Positions 1 through 6,914 of a stretch of DNA of 23,865 nt are shown here, piece after piece. The translations under genes and the position numbers were made by a program. The notes below the pieces were generated by a model, which was not told the origin of the DNA, made no database searches, and saw only the letters and a list, made by a program, of their open reading frames with translations. The stretch's first letter is position 1; each line of letters begins with the position of its first letter. Origin of the DNA: UBA7398 sp964632545 (GTDB taxonomy: Bacteria > Actinomycetota > Actinomycetes > Nanopelagicales > Nanopelagicaceae); NCBI GenBank assembly GCA_964632545.1, contig CAZWBQ010000017.1, positions 1 through 23,865 of the forward strand, given 5' to 3'.

Positions 1-295
1 TGCTGCTGCTAAGGATGCTTCTGATGCTGCAACTGATGCTGCTCTAGAAGCAACTGATGCTGCATACGCTGCAACAGACGCTGCAAACATCGCTGCTGAA
101 GCAGCCGATGCTGCAACTGCTGCTGCTGAAGCTGCAACCGAAGCTGCTAATGCAGCTAAGGAATCTGCTGATGCTGCAACAGCTGCTGTTGAAGAACTTG
201 CTACTTCTGTAGCTAAGTTGATGGCAGCTCTACAAGCACAAATTACAACCTTGGCTAAAGTTGTTGCCAAGATTGCTGTGAAGGTAAAGGCATAA
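1..295 (+). CDS. Alanine-rich repeat protein, C-terminal fragment (5' end outside window)
   Basis: The open frame enters from the left edge (first full codon at 2) and ends with TAA at 293-295, giving about 97 residues. It is built from short repeats rich in Ala, Asp, Glu and Thr (units like DAATDAA and EAADAAT). It ends in a segment with regularly spaced Leu/Val/Ile (ELATSVAKLMAALQAQ and onward) that looks like an amphipathic helix or coiled coil. Nearly all Ala codons are GCT or GCA, whereas the following genes use GCG freely. That bias and the strong terminator just downstream suggest high expression. Such low-complexity Ala-rich helical proteins are often surface or structural proteins, but function cannot be assigned and any signal peptide is outside the window. 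Confidence 0.75.
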   Translation, partial: AAAKDASDAATDAALEATDAAYAATDAANIAAEAADAATAAAEAATEAANAAKESADAATAAVEELATSVAKLMAALQAQITTLAKVVAKIAVKVKA

Positions 296-318
296 CGCCT
301 TCTCTCTTCTAAGTCTGG

Positions 319-356
319 AGCCCGGTTCTCGAAAGAGCACCGGGCTTCGGCCTTTT
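319..356 (+). terminator. Rho-independent-type terminator after the Ala-rich gene
   Basis: A perfect 8-bp stem, AGCCCGGT (319-326) with ACCGGGCT (339-346), encloses a second small hairpin CTC-GAAA-GAG (328-337). A short T run (353-356) follows a few bases later. It lies 23 bases after the stop codon and separates this gene from the sugar block. The T tract is weak, which is common in actinobacteria. Confidence 0.8.
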
Positions 357-384
357 AGTGGCTAATTACAATCGATTCATTAGT

Positions 385-390
385 TATTGT
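385..390 (+). promoter_or_regulatory. Possible -10 box (TATTGT) of the sugar block
   Basis: TATTGT fits TAnnnT and lies 9 bases before the ATG at 400, so a transcript would carry only about 2-3 leader bases. No Shine-Dalgarno sequence is seen. It is weaker than the 6-base-spaced examples elsewhere in the window. Confidence 0.35.
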
Positions 391-399
391 TAGGGCATT

Positions 400-1458
400 A
401 TGCGCGTAGGAATTATCGGCCAAGGTTATGTTGGCTTAACGATCTCGGTAGGCGCACTCCGCGCTGGACATGAAGTGATTGGGGTTGATTACTCCCAATC
501 TTTAATTACCTCGCTATTGGCGGGCAAGTCGCATATTGAAGGCATTAGCGATGGTGAAATTTCTGCGGGGTTAAAGAGCGGGAAATTCTTGCCAACAAGT
601 TCTTATAGCGAGATAGCTGAGTGCGACATTGTGGTTATTGCGGTACCAACACCGCTAAGTGCAAATGGTTCCGCGGATTTAACTTTATTGGAAGCAGCTG
701 CAACTTCGGTTGGCGGGGCTTTAAAGAAAAAAGCGCTGGTTATAAATGAGTCAACTTCATATCCGGGAACGCTGCGCGATGTGATTCGCCCATTGGTCGA
801 AAAAGGTTCGCCACTTGGCCATATGTATGCGATTTCACCAGAGCGAGTAGATCCAGGCAACAAGAACTTTGGCACAAAAAATACGCCGCGAGTTGTTGGC
901 GGGCTAACTGATGAAGCGCGTGGCGCTGCGGTGGCTTTTTATAGTTCGTTCTGTGATGCAGTTGTGCCGGTTTCTTCACCAGAGGTGGCCGAAGCTGCAA
1001 AGTTATTTGAAAATACTTTTAGGTTTATAAACATCGGATTGGTAAATGAATTCGCGCAAGTAATGGGTGCGATGGGAATTCCNNNNNNNNNNNNNNNNNN
1101 NNNNNNNNNNNNNNNNNNNNNNNNNNNNNNNNNNNNNNNNNNNNNNNNNNNNNNNNNNNNNNNNNNNNNNNNNNNNNNNNNNAAAGCAAATATTTCAGAT
1201 ACTCGCGAAAGTCCTGCGGTAGAAGTTGTTGGGTTATTGCGTGCGGCAGGAGCGGTTGTGACTTGGCATGATCCATTAGTTTCAACTTGGAGCGGTGAAA
1301 GTTCTTCGGCTTTGGATAACAGCGTGGATGCTGGTTTAGTTTTAGTTGCACATGATGGCCTTGATGTATCGGCTTGGAAATCGGTGCCGATTTATTGCGT
1401 TAATCGCCATCCTAAATATGCCTGGACACCGTTAATTACGGTTAAATCTAAGTACTGA
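400..1458 (+). CDS. Nucleotide-sugar (UDP-glucose / UDP-ManNAc type) dehydrogenase, interrupted by an assembly gap
   Basis: The NAD-dependent enzyme family oxidises the C6 alcohol of a UDP- or GDP-sugar to the carboxylate in the cytoplasm. The N-terminus has a Rossmann motif (GIIGQGYVGLT, residues 4-14) and a family-typical central helix (AEAAKLFENTFRFINIGLVN). After the gap comes the C-terminal domain signature SDTRESPAVEVV and the late WHDP motif. Visible are 227 residues before and 91 after the N run, 318 in all, against roughly 410-440 for the family. About 90-120 residues are therefore missing, including the catalytic Cys loop (GGHC type). The frame happens to continue across 100 N. Substrate is uncertain: the resemblance is to the WecC/Ugd group, and the downstream decarboxylase-like gene would fit UDP-glucuronate. 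Confidence 0.85.
   Translation: MRVGIIGQGYVGLTISVGALRAGHEVIGVDYSQSLITSLLAGKSHIEGISDGEISAGLKSGKFLPTSSYSEIAECDIVVIAVPTPLSANGSADLTLLEAAATSVGGALKKKALVINESTSYPGTLRDVIRPLVEKGSPLGHMYAISPERVDPGNKNFGTKNTPRVVGGLTDEARGAAVAFYSSFCDAVVPVSSPEVAEAAKLFENTFRFINIGLVNEFAQVMGAMGIXXXXXXXXXXXXXXXXXXXXXXXXXXXXXXXXXXKANISDTRESPAVEVVGLLRAAGAVVTWHDPLVSTWSGESSSALDNSVDAGLVLVAHDGLDVSAWKSVPIYCVNRHPKYAWTPLITVKSKY
1083..1182. other. Assembly gap of exactly 100 N
   Basis: One hundred consecutive N lie inside the nucleotide-sugar dehydrogenase gene. Exactly 100 is a usual scaffolding placeholder, so the true length is unknown. Family length suggests roughly 270-360 bases are missing, and the true length should equal 1 modulo 3 if the gene is intact. 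Confidence 0.98.
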
Positions 1459-1464
1459 AGCCTT

Positions 1465-2595
1465 GTGGTTAAGTCGAAAGTAGTTAAGAAAGCGAGCAAG
1501 CCTCGGGTATTGCATGTAATCGCGCGGATGAATGTTGGCGGCACCGCGGTTTATTTATCTAATCTTGTAACTGGGTTAACTGATCTTGGTCTGGAGAATT
1601 TGCTGGTGATTGGGAATGTGCCAAAAGGTGAAGTTGAAGATGGCGTGGTTGCAAAACTTCCAATAGCTCGAATTGGTTCAATGTCGCGCTCGTTAAGTTT
1701 TGCAAATGATCGCGCTGCCAAGCGCGAGCTAGATGCGATTATCAAGAAGTTTAAACCGGACCTGATTCATTCGCATACTTTTAAAGCCGGGCTACTAGTT
1801 CGGATAGGCAATAAATCAGTACCGGTTGTTCATACCTTTCATGGCCACCATTTATATGACCCCGAATTTGGAACGGTTAAACGAAGTGTTTTGAATGTGA
1901 TTGAGAAACGGTTAGCTGGAAAAACTGATGCGATTGTAACTATTGGCGAGAATGTAAAGAAAGAGTTATTGGCGGTCGGGATTGGGAAAGCTGCGCAATA
2001 TGTTTCGATCGCACCTGGCATCGATGGCGTGAAATTATCTTCGAAAACGAAAGTATTAAAATCTCTATCGCTTGAAAAAGAGAAGCGTCCAATAGTGATG
2101 TGGCTGGGTCGGTTTACGCGCGTAAAGCGACCAGATCGCGTTGTGGCGTTGGCGAAGAAATCCCCTGATTTATTTTTTGTGATGGCAGGTGGCGGTGAGA
2201 TGGTGGATGCGATTCGGCGAAGTGCGCCATCGAATTTGAAAGTTGTGGGTTGGCAGAAGAAGGAAGATATGTGGGCGATTGCCGATATCGCGCTCTGCAC
2301 CAGCGATAGTGAAGGAATGCCGCTTTCATTGATTGAAGCGCAATTGGCTGGGATTCCAGTGGTTTCAACTAATGTGGGATCGGTTAATGAGATTGTGGTT
2401 GATAGCGTGACCGGGAAATTAGGTAATAGCGATAACGAACTTTTGGCTGGATTTAAGTGGGTAATTGCGGCTCGGAAAACTTTAGTTAAGCGAAGTGCGT
2501 TAAAACGAAAGATTAAAACGTTGGCGCATCAAAAGTTTGAGAAAAAGACGATGGCAACAGCACATCGTGAGTTATATCGAAAATTGGGAGTGTAA
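1465..2595 (+). CDS. GT4-family glycosyltransferase
   Basis: This 376-residue protein has the two Rossmann-like halves of a GT-B glycosyltransferase. The N-terminal acceptor half carries RVLHVIARMNVGGTAVYLSNL, and HTFHGHHLYDPEF lies at the middle of that half. The C-terminal donor half has WLGRFTRVKRPD and the E-x7-E motif (SEGMPLSLIEAQLAGIPVVS) typical of retaining GT4 enzymes that use nucleotide-activated sugars. It would add a sugar to a surface polymer or lipid at the cytoplasmic face. The start is GTG, 6 bases after the TGA of the dehydrogenase, so the genes are co-transcribed. The N-terminus has several Lys before the fold begins, so a start a few codons later is possible. Acceptor and donor are not predictable. 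Confidence 0.88.
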   Translation: MVKSKVVKKASKPRVLHVIARMNVGGTAVYLSNLVTGLTDLGLENLLVIGNVPKGEVEDGVVAKLPIARIGSMSRSLSFANDRAAKRELDAIIKKFKPDLIHSHTFKAGLLVRIGNKSVPVVHTFHGHHLYDPEFGTVKRSVLNVIEKRLAGKTDAIVTIGENVKKELLAVGIGKAAQYVSIAPGIDGVKLSSKTKVLKSLSLEKEKRPIVMWLGRFTRVKRPDRVVALAKKSPDLFFVMAGGGEMVDAIRRSAPSNLKVVGWQKKEDMWAIADIALCTSDSEGMPLSLIEAQLAGIPVVSTNVGSVNEIVVDSVTGKLGNSDNELLAGFKWVIAARKTLVKRSALKRKIKTLAHQKFEKKTMATAHRELYRKLGV

Positions 2596-2598
2596 AGT
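2593..2598 (+). promoter_or_regulatory. -10 box TAAAGT for a leaderless internal transcript
   Basis: TAAAGT is followed by exactly 6 bases and then ATG 2605. Its first three bases are the TAA stop codon of the glycosyltransferase gene. Confidence 0.6.
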
Positions 2599-2604
2599 CC
2601 GACT

Positions 2605-3564
2605 ATGAAATTACTGGTTACTGGCGGCGCGGGATTTATTGGATCGTTTTTATCGGAAGCGTTAATTAGCGCGGGCCATAGCGTGGTTTCACTTGATGAT
2701 TTATCTACGGGTTCAGATAAAAATTTAATTAATTTAACGGGCAAGCCCGGTTATAAATTTGTAAATGGCACGATGATGGATGAGAATTTAATGCGAGATT
2801 TGATGGCTGATGTTGATGGCGTATTTCATTTAGGTGCGGCGCTTGGTGTTAAGCGAATTTTGGAACGACCATATGAATCATTAGTTACAAATATGCATGG
2901 AACTGAAATTGTTTTGAAAGCTGCAGCTGCAAAGAAGGTGCGGACTTTCTTAGCTTCAACTTCGGAAATTTATGGGAAGAATCCAATCCAACCTTTAACT
3001 GAGGAATCGGATCGCGTTTTGGGTTCACCACTATTGGTCCGTTGGACATATTCAGAAGCGAAAGCGATTGACGAATCGTTGATTCAAATTTTCCATCAAA
3101 CACATGGTCTGCCATTTGTCACTGGGCGATTTTTTAATACAGTTGGCCCAAGACAGACTGGCGCATATGGGATGGTTTTACCTGGTTTTGTTGCGCAAGC
3201 GTTAGCTGGCAAACCGCTCACAGTTTATGGCGATGGCAACCAACAACGAGTTTTCTGTCATGTATCAGATGCAGTTGATGCGGTAATGCGGTTATTTTTC
3301 AACGATAAGGCGCTGGGTCATGCCTTTAATATCGGTGGTGAAACTGAAGTATCGATCAAAGAGTTGGCCGAGTTAGTTATTGCCGAGACTGGATCGAACT
3401 CCAAGATTGAAATGGTTTCCTATAAGGACGCATACCCGGCTGGTTTTGAAGACACCATGCGACGGATTCCAAACACGACAAAGGTGCGGGAATTTACGGG
3501 ATGGGCGCCGAAGTACTCGCTAAAAGCGATTATCGCTGACGTAGCCGCCCATTTAAAGGCGTAA
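2605..3564 (+). CDS. NAD-dependent epimerase/dehydratase, UDP-glucuronate decarboxylase-like
   Basis: An extended short-chain dehydrogenase/reductase of 319 residues. It has the NAD motif TGGAGFIG (Gly7, Gly10, Gly13) and the catalytic Tyr149-x3-Lys153 (YSEAK). The active-site strand reads STSEIYG. The Ser-Glu pair there is typical of UDP-glucuronate decarboxylases (Uxs, ArnA C-terminal domain), where GalE has SSxxVYG and RmlB has STDEVYG. The C-terminal MRRIPNTTK resembles the decarboxylases' RKPDI/RKPSI segment with its conserved Arg. With the dehydrogenase two genes upstream, a UDP-glucuronate to UDP-xylose or related route is plausible. A 4-epimerase cannot be excluded from sequence alone. 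Its own promoter is predicted inside the operon. Confidence 0.85.
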   Translation: MKLLVTGGAGFIGSFLSEALISAGHSVVSLDDLSTGSDKNLINLTGKPGYKFVNGTMMDENLMRDLMADVDGVFHLGAALGVKRILERPYESLVTNMHGTEIVLKAAAAKKVRTFLASTSEIYGKNPIQPLTEESDRVLGSPLLVRWTYSEAKAIDESLIQIFHQTHGLPFVTGRFFNTVGPRQTGAYGMVLPGFVAQALAGKPLTVYGDGNQQRVFCHVSDAVDAVMRLFFNDKALGHAFNIGGETEVSIKELAELVIAETGSNSKIEMVSYKDAYPAGFEDTMRRIPNTTKVREFTGWAPKYSLKAIIADVAAHLKA

Positions 3565-3595
3565 CAAAGTTTTAGTTAATCAATAACACTTAGCC

Positions 3596-4483
3596 ATGAG
3601 CGCTTCGATTTGGGTATGTGGTGAAGTGCTAGTTGATGTTTTGCCTAACGGAACCGTGATTGGTGGCGGCGGGGCAAATACTGCAAAGGCGCTGGCGCGG
3701 CTTGGTTGTGCGGTGGAATTTATCGATGGAATTTCTAGTGATGAATATGGCGTTAGGGCGCGACGGGAATTAACGAAAGATGGTGTGGGACTTTCACTTT
3801 CACTTGCGAGTGATAAGCCAACTGGCAAATCAATCATCGCAATTGACGCACACGGTGTTGGTAGTTATAAATTCGAAATTGAAAATAGCGCTACTTTTGA
3901 TTTTAACGATTCGTGGTTGCCAAAAGGCGCGCCAGAAATATTACATATTGGAACTTTGGCAACAATTATTGAGCCTGGCGCAAGTGCGTTATTTAAATGG
4001 GCTAAAGATCTAAGTGAGAAAACAATAATTGTTTTCGATCCGAACGTTAGACCTCCGGCGCTACCGGATGCGAAGAAATATCGCGCTGCAGTTGAGAAGT
4101 GGGTTGAGATTTCTGAGGTTGTTAAAGTAAGCGAAGCCGATATTGCTTGGTTATACCCGGCAATTAGTGAGGAAGGCGTAGCGCGCGAATGGCTAGAACT
4201 TGGCGCGAAATTAGTTGTGGTCACGCGAGGTGCGGATGGTTTAGTGGCAATTTCAAAGAGCGATCTGATTGCGGTACCTGGCGTGCCAGTCCATGTAATC
4301 GATACTGTGGGGGCTGGTGACACGGTAGGAGCGGTAATAGTCGAAGCGATAGCTAAATACGGCGTTGCTGGGCTATCTGGTGGCGTTCTAAAAGAAGTAT
4401 TGCATAGAGCGGCGAAGGCAGCTGCGATAACCTGCACTCGTAAAGGTGCCGAACCGCCAACTAAAAGTGAAATTGAGAGTTGA
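3596..4483 (+). CDS. PfkB-family carbohydrate kinase (fructokinase-like)
   Basis: A ribokinase/PfkB-fold sugar kinase of 295 residues that would transfer phosphate from ATP to a hexose or similar sugar. The N-terminal glycine motif is GGGGANTAKALARLG (about residues 23-37). The C-terminal signature is DTVGAGDTVGA, with the anion-hole glycines and catalytic base Asp242. The first strand, WVCGEVLVDVLPNG, matches fructokinase-type members. The substrate is not fixed by sequence. It starts 31 bases after the epimerase gene and overlaps the spacing region of the aldose epimerase downstream, so the pair is likely a small sugar-use unit. Confidence 0.88.
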   Translation: MSASIWVCGEVLVDVLPNGTVIGGGGANTAKALARLGCAVEFIDGISSDEYGVRARRELTKDGVGLSLSLASDKPTGKSIIAIDAHGVGSYKFEIENSATFDFNDSWLPKGAPEILHIGTLATIIEPGASALFKWAKDLSEKTIIVFDPNVRPPALPDAKKYRAAVEKWVEISEVVKVSEADIAWLYPAISEEGVAREWLELGAKLVVVTRGADGLVAISKSDLIAVPGVPVHVIDTVGAGDTVGAVIVEAIAKYGVAGLSGGVLKEVLHRAAKAAAITCTRKGAEPPTKSEIES

Positions 4484-4485
4484 TT

Positions 4486-5253
4486 ATGTTGCACACACTT
4501 GATGGCGGCGAAATTTCAATTGCGATTGATATGGATCAAGGTGCGCGAATTGCATCGCTACGTTGGCGCGAGTTGGATTTTGTGGTGCCATTTCGGGGCG
4601 GAATTCTTACCTGGGGTTGGTATGCAATGGCGCCGTGGGCAGGGCGTATTCGCGATGGATTAATTACGGACGGTAATAGAAAAACCCATCAATTACCTAC
4701 CGCTTTTGATCCACCTAACGCGATTCATGGATTTGGCTTAACGGAGAGTTGGCGCGAGATTGGTGAAGGGCGTGCGTTGTTAGAACTACCTGCGCCATAT
4801 TTAGGTGCAACTGTTGAGCAGAAAATAGAAATATTAGATAACGCAATGCGCTGGAGTTTGGAATACGAACCAGGCGACTGCGATTTACCAGCATGGCTAG
4901 GTTTTCATCCTTGGTTTCCGCGTGAATTAGAACGTGGTGGCAGCGCCGAGATCGAATTTAATGCGGAGAAAATGTTTGTAAAAGATAAGGAAGGGTTGCC
5001 TAACGGCGAATTTACAGAACCAGGGCGTGGACCTTGGGATGATTGTTTTACCGAAGTTCGTGGCACACCATCAATTGTTTGGGAAGATGTAGTGCAAATT
5101 TCAATCGAGAGCGATGCACCTTATTGGGTCGTGTATAACGAAGATTCTGATGGAGTCTGTGTTGAACCGCAAACCGCGCCACCTGATGCGGCGAATTTAG
5201 GAATTACTGGAGAAAATTATTTAGAAGCGCTCTTTGTATTCGACGAAGTGTAA
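4486..5253 (+). CDS. Aldose 1-epimerase (galactose mutarotase family)
   Basis: The family interconverts alpha and beta anomers of hexoses. The catalytic residues are visible: His81 in NAIHGFG, His141 in GFHPWF, and the general base Glu227 in VCVEPQTAPPDA. The length of 255 residues is slightly short for GalM but normal for GalM-like actinobacterial proteins. I chose ATG 4486, two bases after the kinase stop TGA (4481-4483), because GAGAG at 4475-4479 gives a Shine-Dalgarno 6 bases upstream. A TTG at 4480 overlapping the stop would add two residues. The tight coupling to the PfkB kinase suggests mutarotation followed by phosphorylation of the same sugar. Confidence 0.9.
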   Translation: MLHTLDGGEISIAIDMDQGARIASLRWRELDFVVPFRGGILTWGWYAMAPWAGRIRDGLITDGNRKTHQLPTAFDPPNAIHGFGLTESWREIGEGRALLELPAPYLGATVEQKIEILDNAMRWSLEYEPGDCDLPAWLGFHPWFPRELERGGSAEIEFNAEKMFVKDKEGLPNGEFTEPGRGPWDDCFTEVRGTPSIVWEDVVQISIESDAPYWVVYNEDSDGVCVEPQTAPPDAANLGITGENYLEALFVFDEV

Positions 5254-5377
5254 TTACGGAAAGTAGTTTTTATTTAGTTGTGGAGAAATGTCTTTAGTAA
5301 ATTAATTCTGTTATCTTTAGGTGTCCCTTTGCGAGATTTATTCTTTGTCTGCGAACTTAGGGATAGCTTTAAAAGCT

Positions 5378-5413
5378 AAAAATAAGGGCCTGGAAACTCA
5401 GGTCCTTATTTTT
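5378..5413. terminator. Strong bidirectional terminator hairpin
   Basis: A 15-bp stem (5378-5392 with 5399-5413, one G-U pair) with a 6-base loop. It is flanked by A5 on the left arm and T5 on the right arm, so it can stop transcription from either side. It serves the aldose epimerase gene on + and the tRNA on -, whose 3' end is 2 bases away. The 124 bases before it (5254-5377) contain no gene that I can see, only a small inverted repeat AGCTTT-A-AAAGCT at 5365-5377. Confidence 0.88.
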
Positions 5414-5414
5414 G

Positions 5415-5487
5415 TGCCCGCGGCGGGAATTGAACCCACATCTCTAAACTGCGAATTTTAGACTTTATCCAATTAAGTTACGTGGGC
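5415..5487 (-). tRNA. tRNA-like gene with an imperfect anticodon arm (possibly Arg; may be a pseudogene)
   Basis: Read on the minus strand, the 73 bases have a 7-bp acceptor stem GCCCACG/CGCGGGC with one A-C mismatch. The D arm is ACTT/AAGT with a GG-containing loop. The T arm is GTGGG-TTCAATT-CCCGC. No CCA is encoded. The anticodon region CTAAA-ATTCGCAG-TTTAG pairs perfectly only with an 8-base loop and no base 26. Forcing a 7-base loop breaks the stem (anticodon CGC), and the loop also contains TCG, an Arg anticodon. A20 and the general shape resemble tRNA-Arg. A bidirectional terminator follows. Either it is a degenerate tRNA or one with an unusual loop. Confidence 0.65.
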
Positions 5488-5552
5488 TAATTTTAAGATA
5501 AAGCCCATGCGAATGCGAGAATTTCTGAATTCCAAAAAATGTGGATGAGAGA

Positions 5553-5558
5553 TAGATT
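5553..5558 (+). promoter_or_regulatory. -10 box TAGATT for a leaderless transcript
   Basis: TAGATT is followed by exactly 6 bases (GTGAAT) and ATG 5565. This favours ATG 5565 as start over the in-frame GTG at 5559, although GAGAG at 5547-5551 would suit the GTG. Confidence 0.5.
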
Positions 5559-5564
5559 GTGAAT

Positions 5565-6914
5565 ATGGTTAATCGCGAGCGGCTTAAGAATTTGATGGCG
5601 CATGAAGAAGCGCGTTTTCTCGCGTTACACCCAAAGAGTGGCGAAGCATTTAAGAACGCTCAAAAAGTAATGCCTGGTGGGGTTCCAATGTCGTGGATGG
5701 CGAAGTGGCCCGGCGCATATCCGATATTTGTAGAGAGTGCGCAAGGTGCCAAGTTTGTTGATCTAGATGGAAATAGTTACATCGATTTTTGTTTAGGCGA
5801 TACCGGATCAATGACTGGCCACTCACCTGCGCCGACAGTTAAGGCGATAACGGCCCAAATGGCGCGCGGAATAACTGCGATGTTGCCAACTGAAGATGCA
5901 GTAATTGTTTCTAAAGAGTTAGCGCGAAGGTTTGGCTTACCGCTTTGGCAATTCACGGTCTCGGCAACCGATGCAAATCGCCACGCAATTCGATATTGTC
6001 GAATGGTTACCGGAAAATCAAAAGTAATTGTGATCGATCGGTGTTATCACGGAAGCGTTGATGAAACTTTTGCAACATTGGATGAAAATGGAAATACGGT
6101 TGCACGCGAAGGAAATATCGGAGCCCCCGTTTCATTAAGTGAAACAACACGAGTTGTCGAATTTAATAATTTAGATGCAATGGAAGCAGCGTTAAAGCGT
6201 GGTGATGTGGCGGCGATCTTGATGGAGCCAGCGATGACAAACGTTGGGATCGTGTTACCGGAAGATGGTTATTTAGAAAGCGTCGGTGAGCTTGCGAAGA
6301 AGTATGGTGCGATTTGGATTATCGATGAGACCCATACGATTTCGGTTGGTGCTGGTGGAATGACCGCGTTACATAAATTGAAGCCAGATATTTTGACAAT
6401 TGGTAAAGCAATCGGTGGTGGGATTCCAACTGGAACATTCGGAATAACCTTTGAATTTGCTGCGGCAATTGCTGCAAAAGTCGATCGCGAAATTATTGAT
6501 ACTGGTGGAATTGGTGGCACGTTGGCTGGAAATGCGCTTTCACTGGCGGCAATGCGGGCAACGCTAAATGAAGTTTTAACTGAAAGCGCATTTGTGAAAA
6601 TGATTGAACTTGGCGATCGTTGGTCTGATGGCGTTGCAGCGGTAATTAATGAGTGCAACTTGCCTTGGCATGTAAATCGCTTGGGAGCGCGCGGGGAGTA
6701 CATGTTTTTGGATCGCGCACCTAGAACTGGCGCGGAGGCTGCGAACGCTGGCGATTTCGAATTGGAACAATACCTACATTTACGGTTACTAAACGATGGC
6801 TTTTTGTTAACGCCATTTCACAATATGGCGCTGATCTCGCCAGATACAACTGAATCCGATGTGGACGCGCACACTGAAGCGTTCCGAAAAATGTGTGTTG
6901 AGCTAACTTCCTGA
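5565..6914 (+). CDS. Class III PLP-dependent aminotransferase (glutamate-1-semialdehyde aminomutase-like)
   Basis: A fold-type I PLP enzyme of 449 residues. Landmarks are the N-terminal GAKFVDLDGNSYIDFCLGDTG, the aromatic-His motif DRCYHGSVDE, the PLP-binding Asp in IIDETHT, and the Schiff-base Lys281 in TIGKAIGGGIP. It resembles HemL overall. However, the usual NSGTEA phosphate-binding segment is replaced by SATDANR, so it is probably not the haem-pathway aminomutase but a related transaminase of unknown substrate. ATG 5565 is preferred because of the leaderless promoter spacing; GTG 5559 would add two residues. Its last 12 bases overlap the 3' end of mshD on the other strand. Confidence 0.87.
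   Translation: MVNRERLKNLMAHEEARFLALHPKSGEAFKNAQKVMPGGVPMSWMAKWPGAYPIFVESAQGAKFVDLDGNSYIDFCLGDTGSMTGHSPAPTVKAITAQMARGITAMLPTEDAVIVSKELARRFGLPLWQFTVSATDANRHAIRYCRMVTGKSKVIVIDRCYHGSVDETFATLDENGNTVAREGNIGAPVSLSETTRVVEFNNLDAMEAALKRGDVAAILMEPAMTNVGIVLPEDGYLESVGELAKKYGAIWIIDETHTISVGAGGMTALHKLKPDILTIGKAIGGGIPTGTFGITFEFAAAIAAKVDREIIDTGGIGGTLAGNALSLAAMRATLNEVLTESAFVKMIELGDRWSDGVAAVINECNLPWHVNRLGARGEYMFLDRAPRTGAEAANAGDFELEQYLHLRLLNDGFLLTPFHNMALISPDTTESDVDAHTEAFRKMCVELTS

Noticed and set aside
1025..1351. Minus-strand open frame across the N run
   Set aside because: It is held open by the N placeholder and lies antisense to a clear dehydrogenase; no protein family is visible.
1839..2300. Long minus-strand open frame inside the glycosyltransferase gene
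   Set aside because: The plus frame has coherent GT4 motifs; the antisense frame has none, no promoter and no start context.
3865..4494. 209-residue antisense frame inside the PfkB kinase gene
   Set aside because: Shadow of a strongly biased coding frame; the composition is low-complexity Ala/Ser/Thr with no motif.
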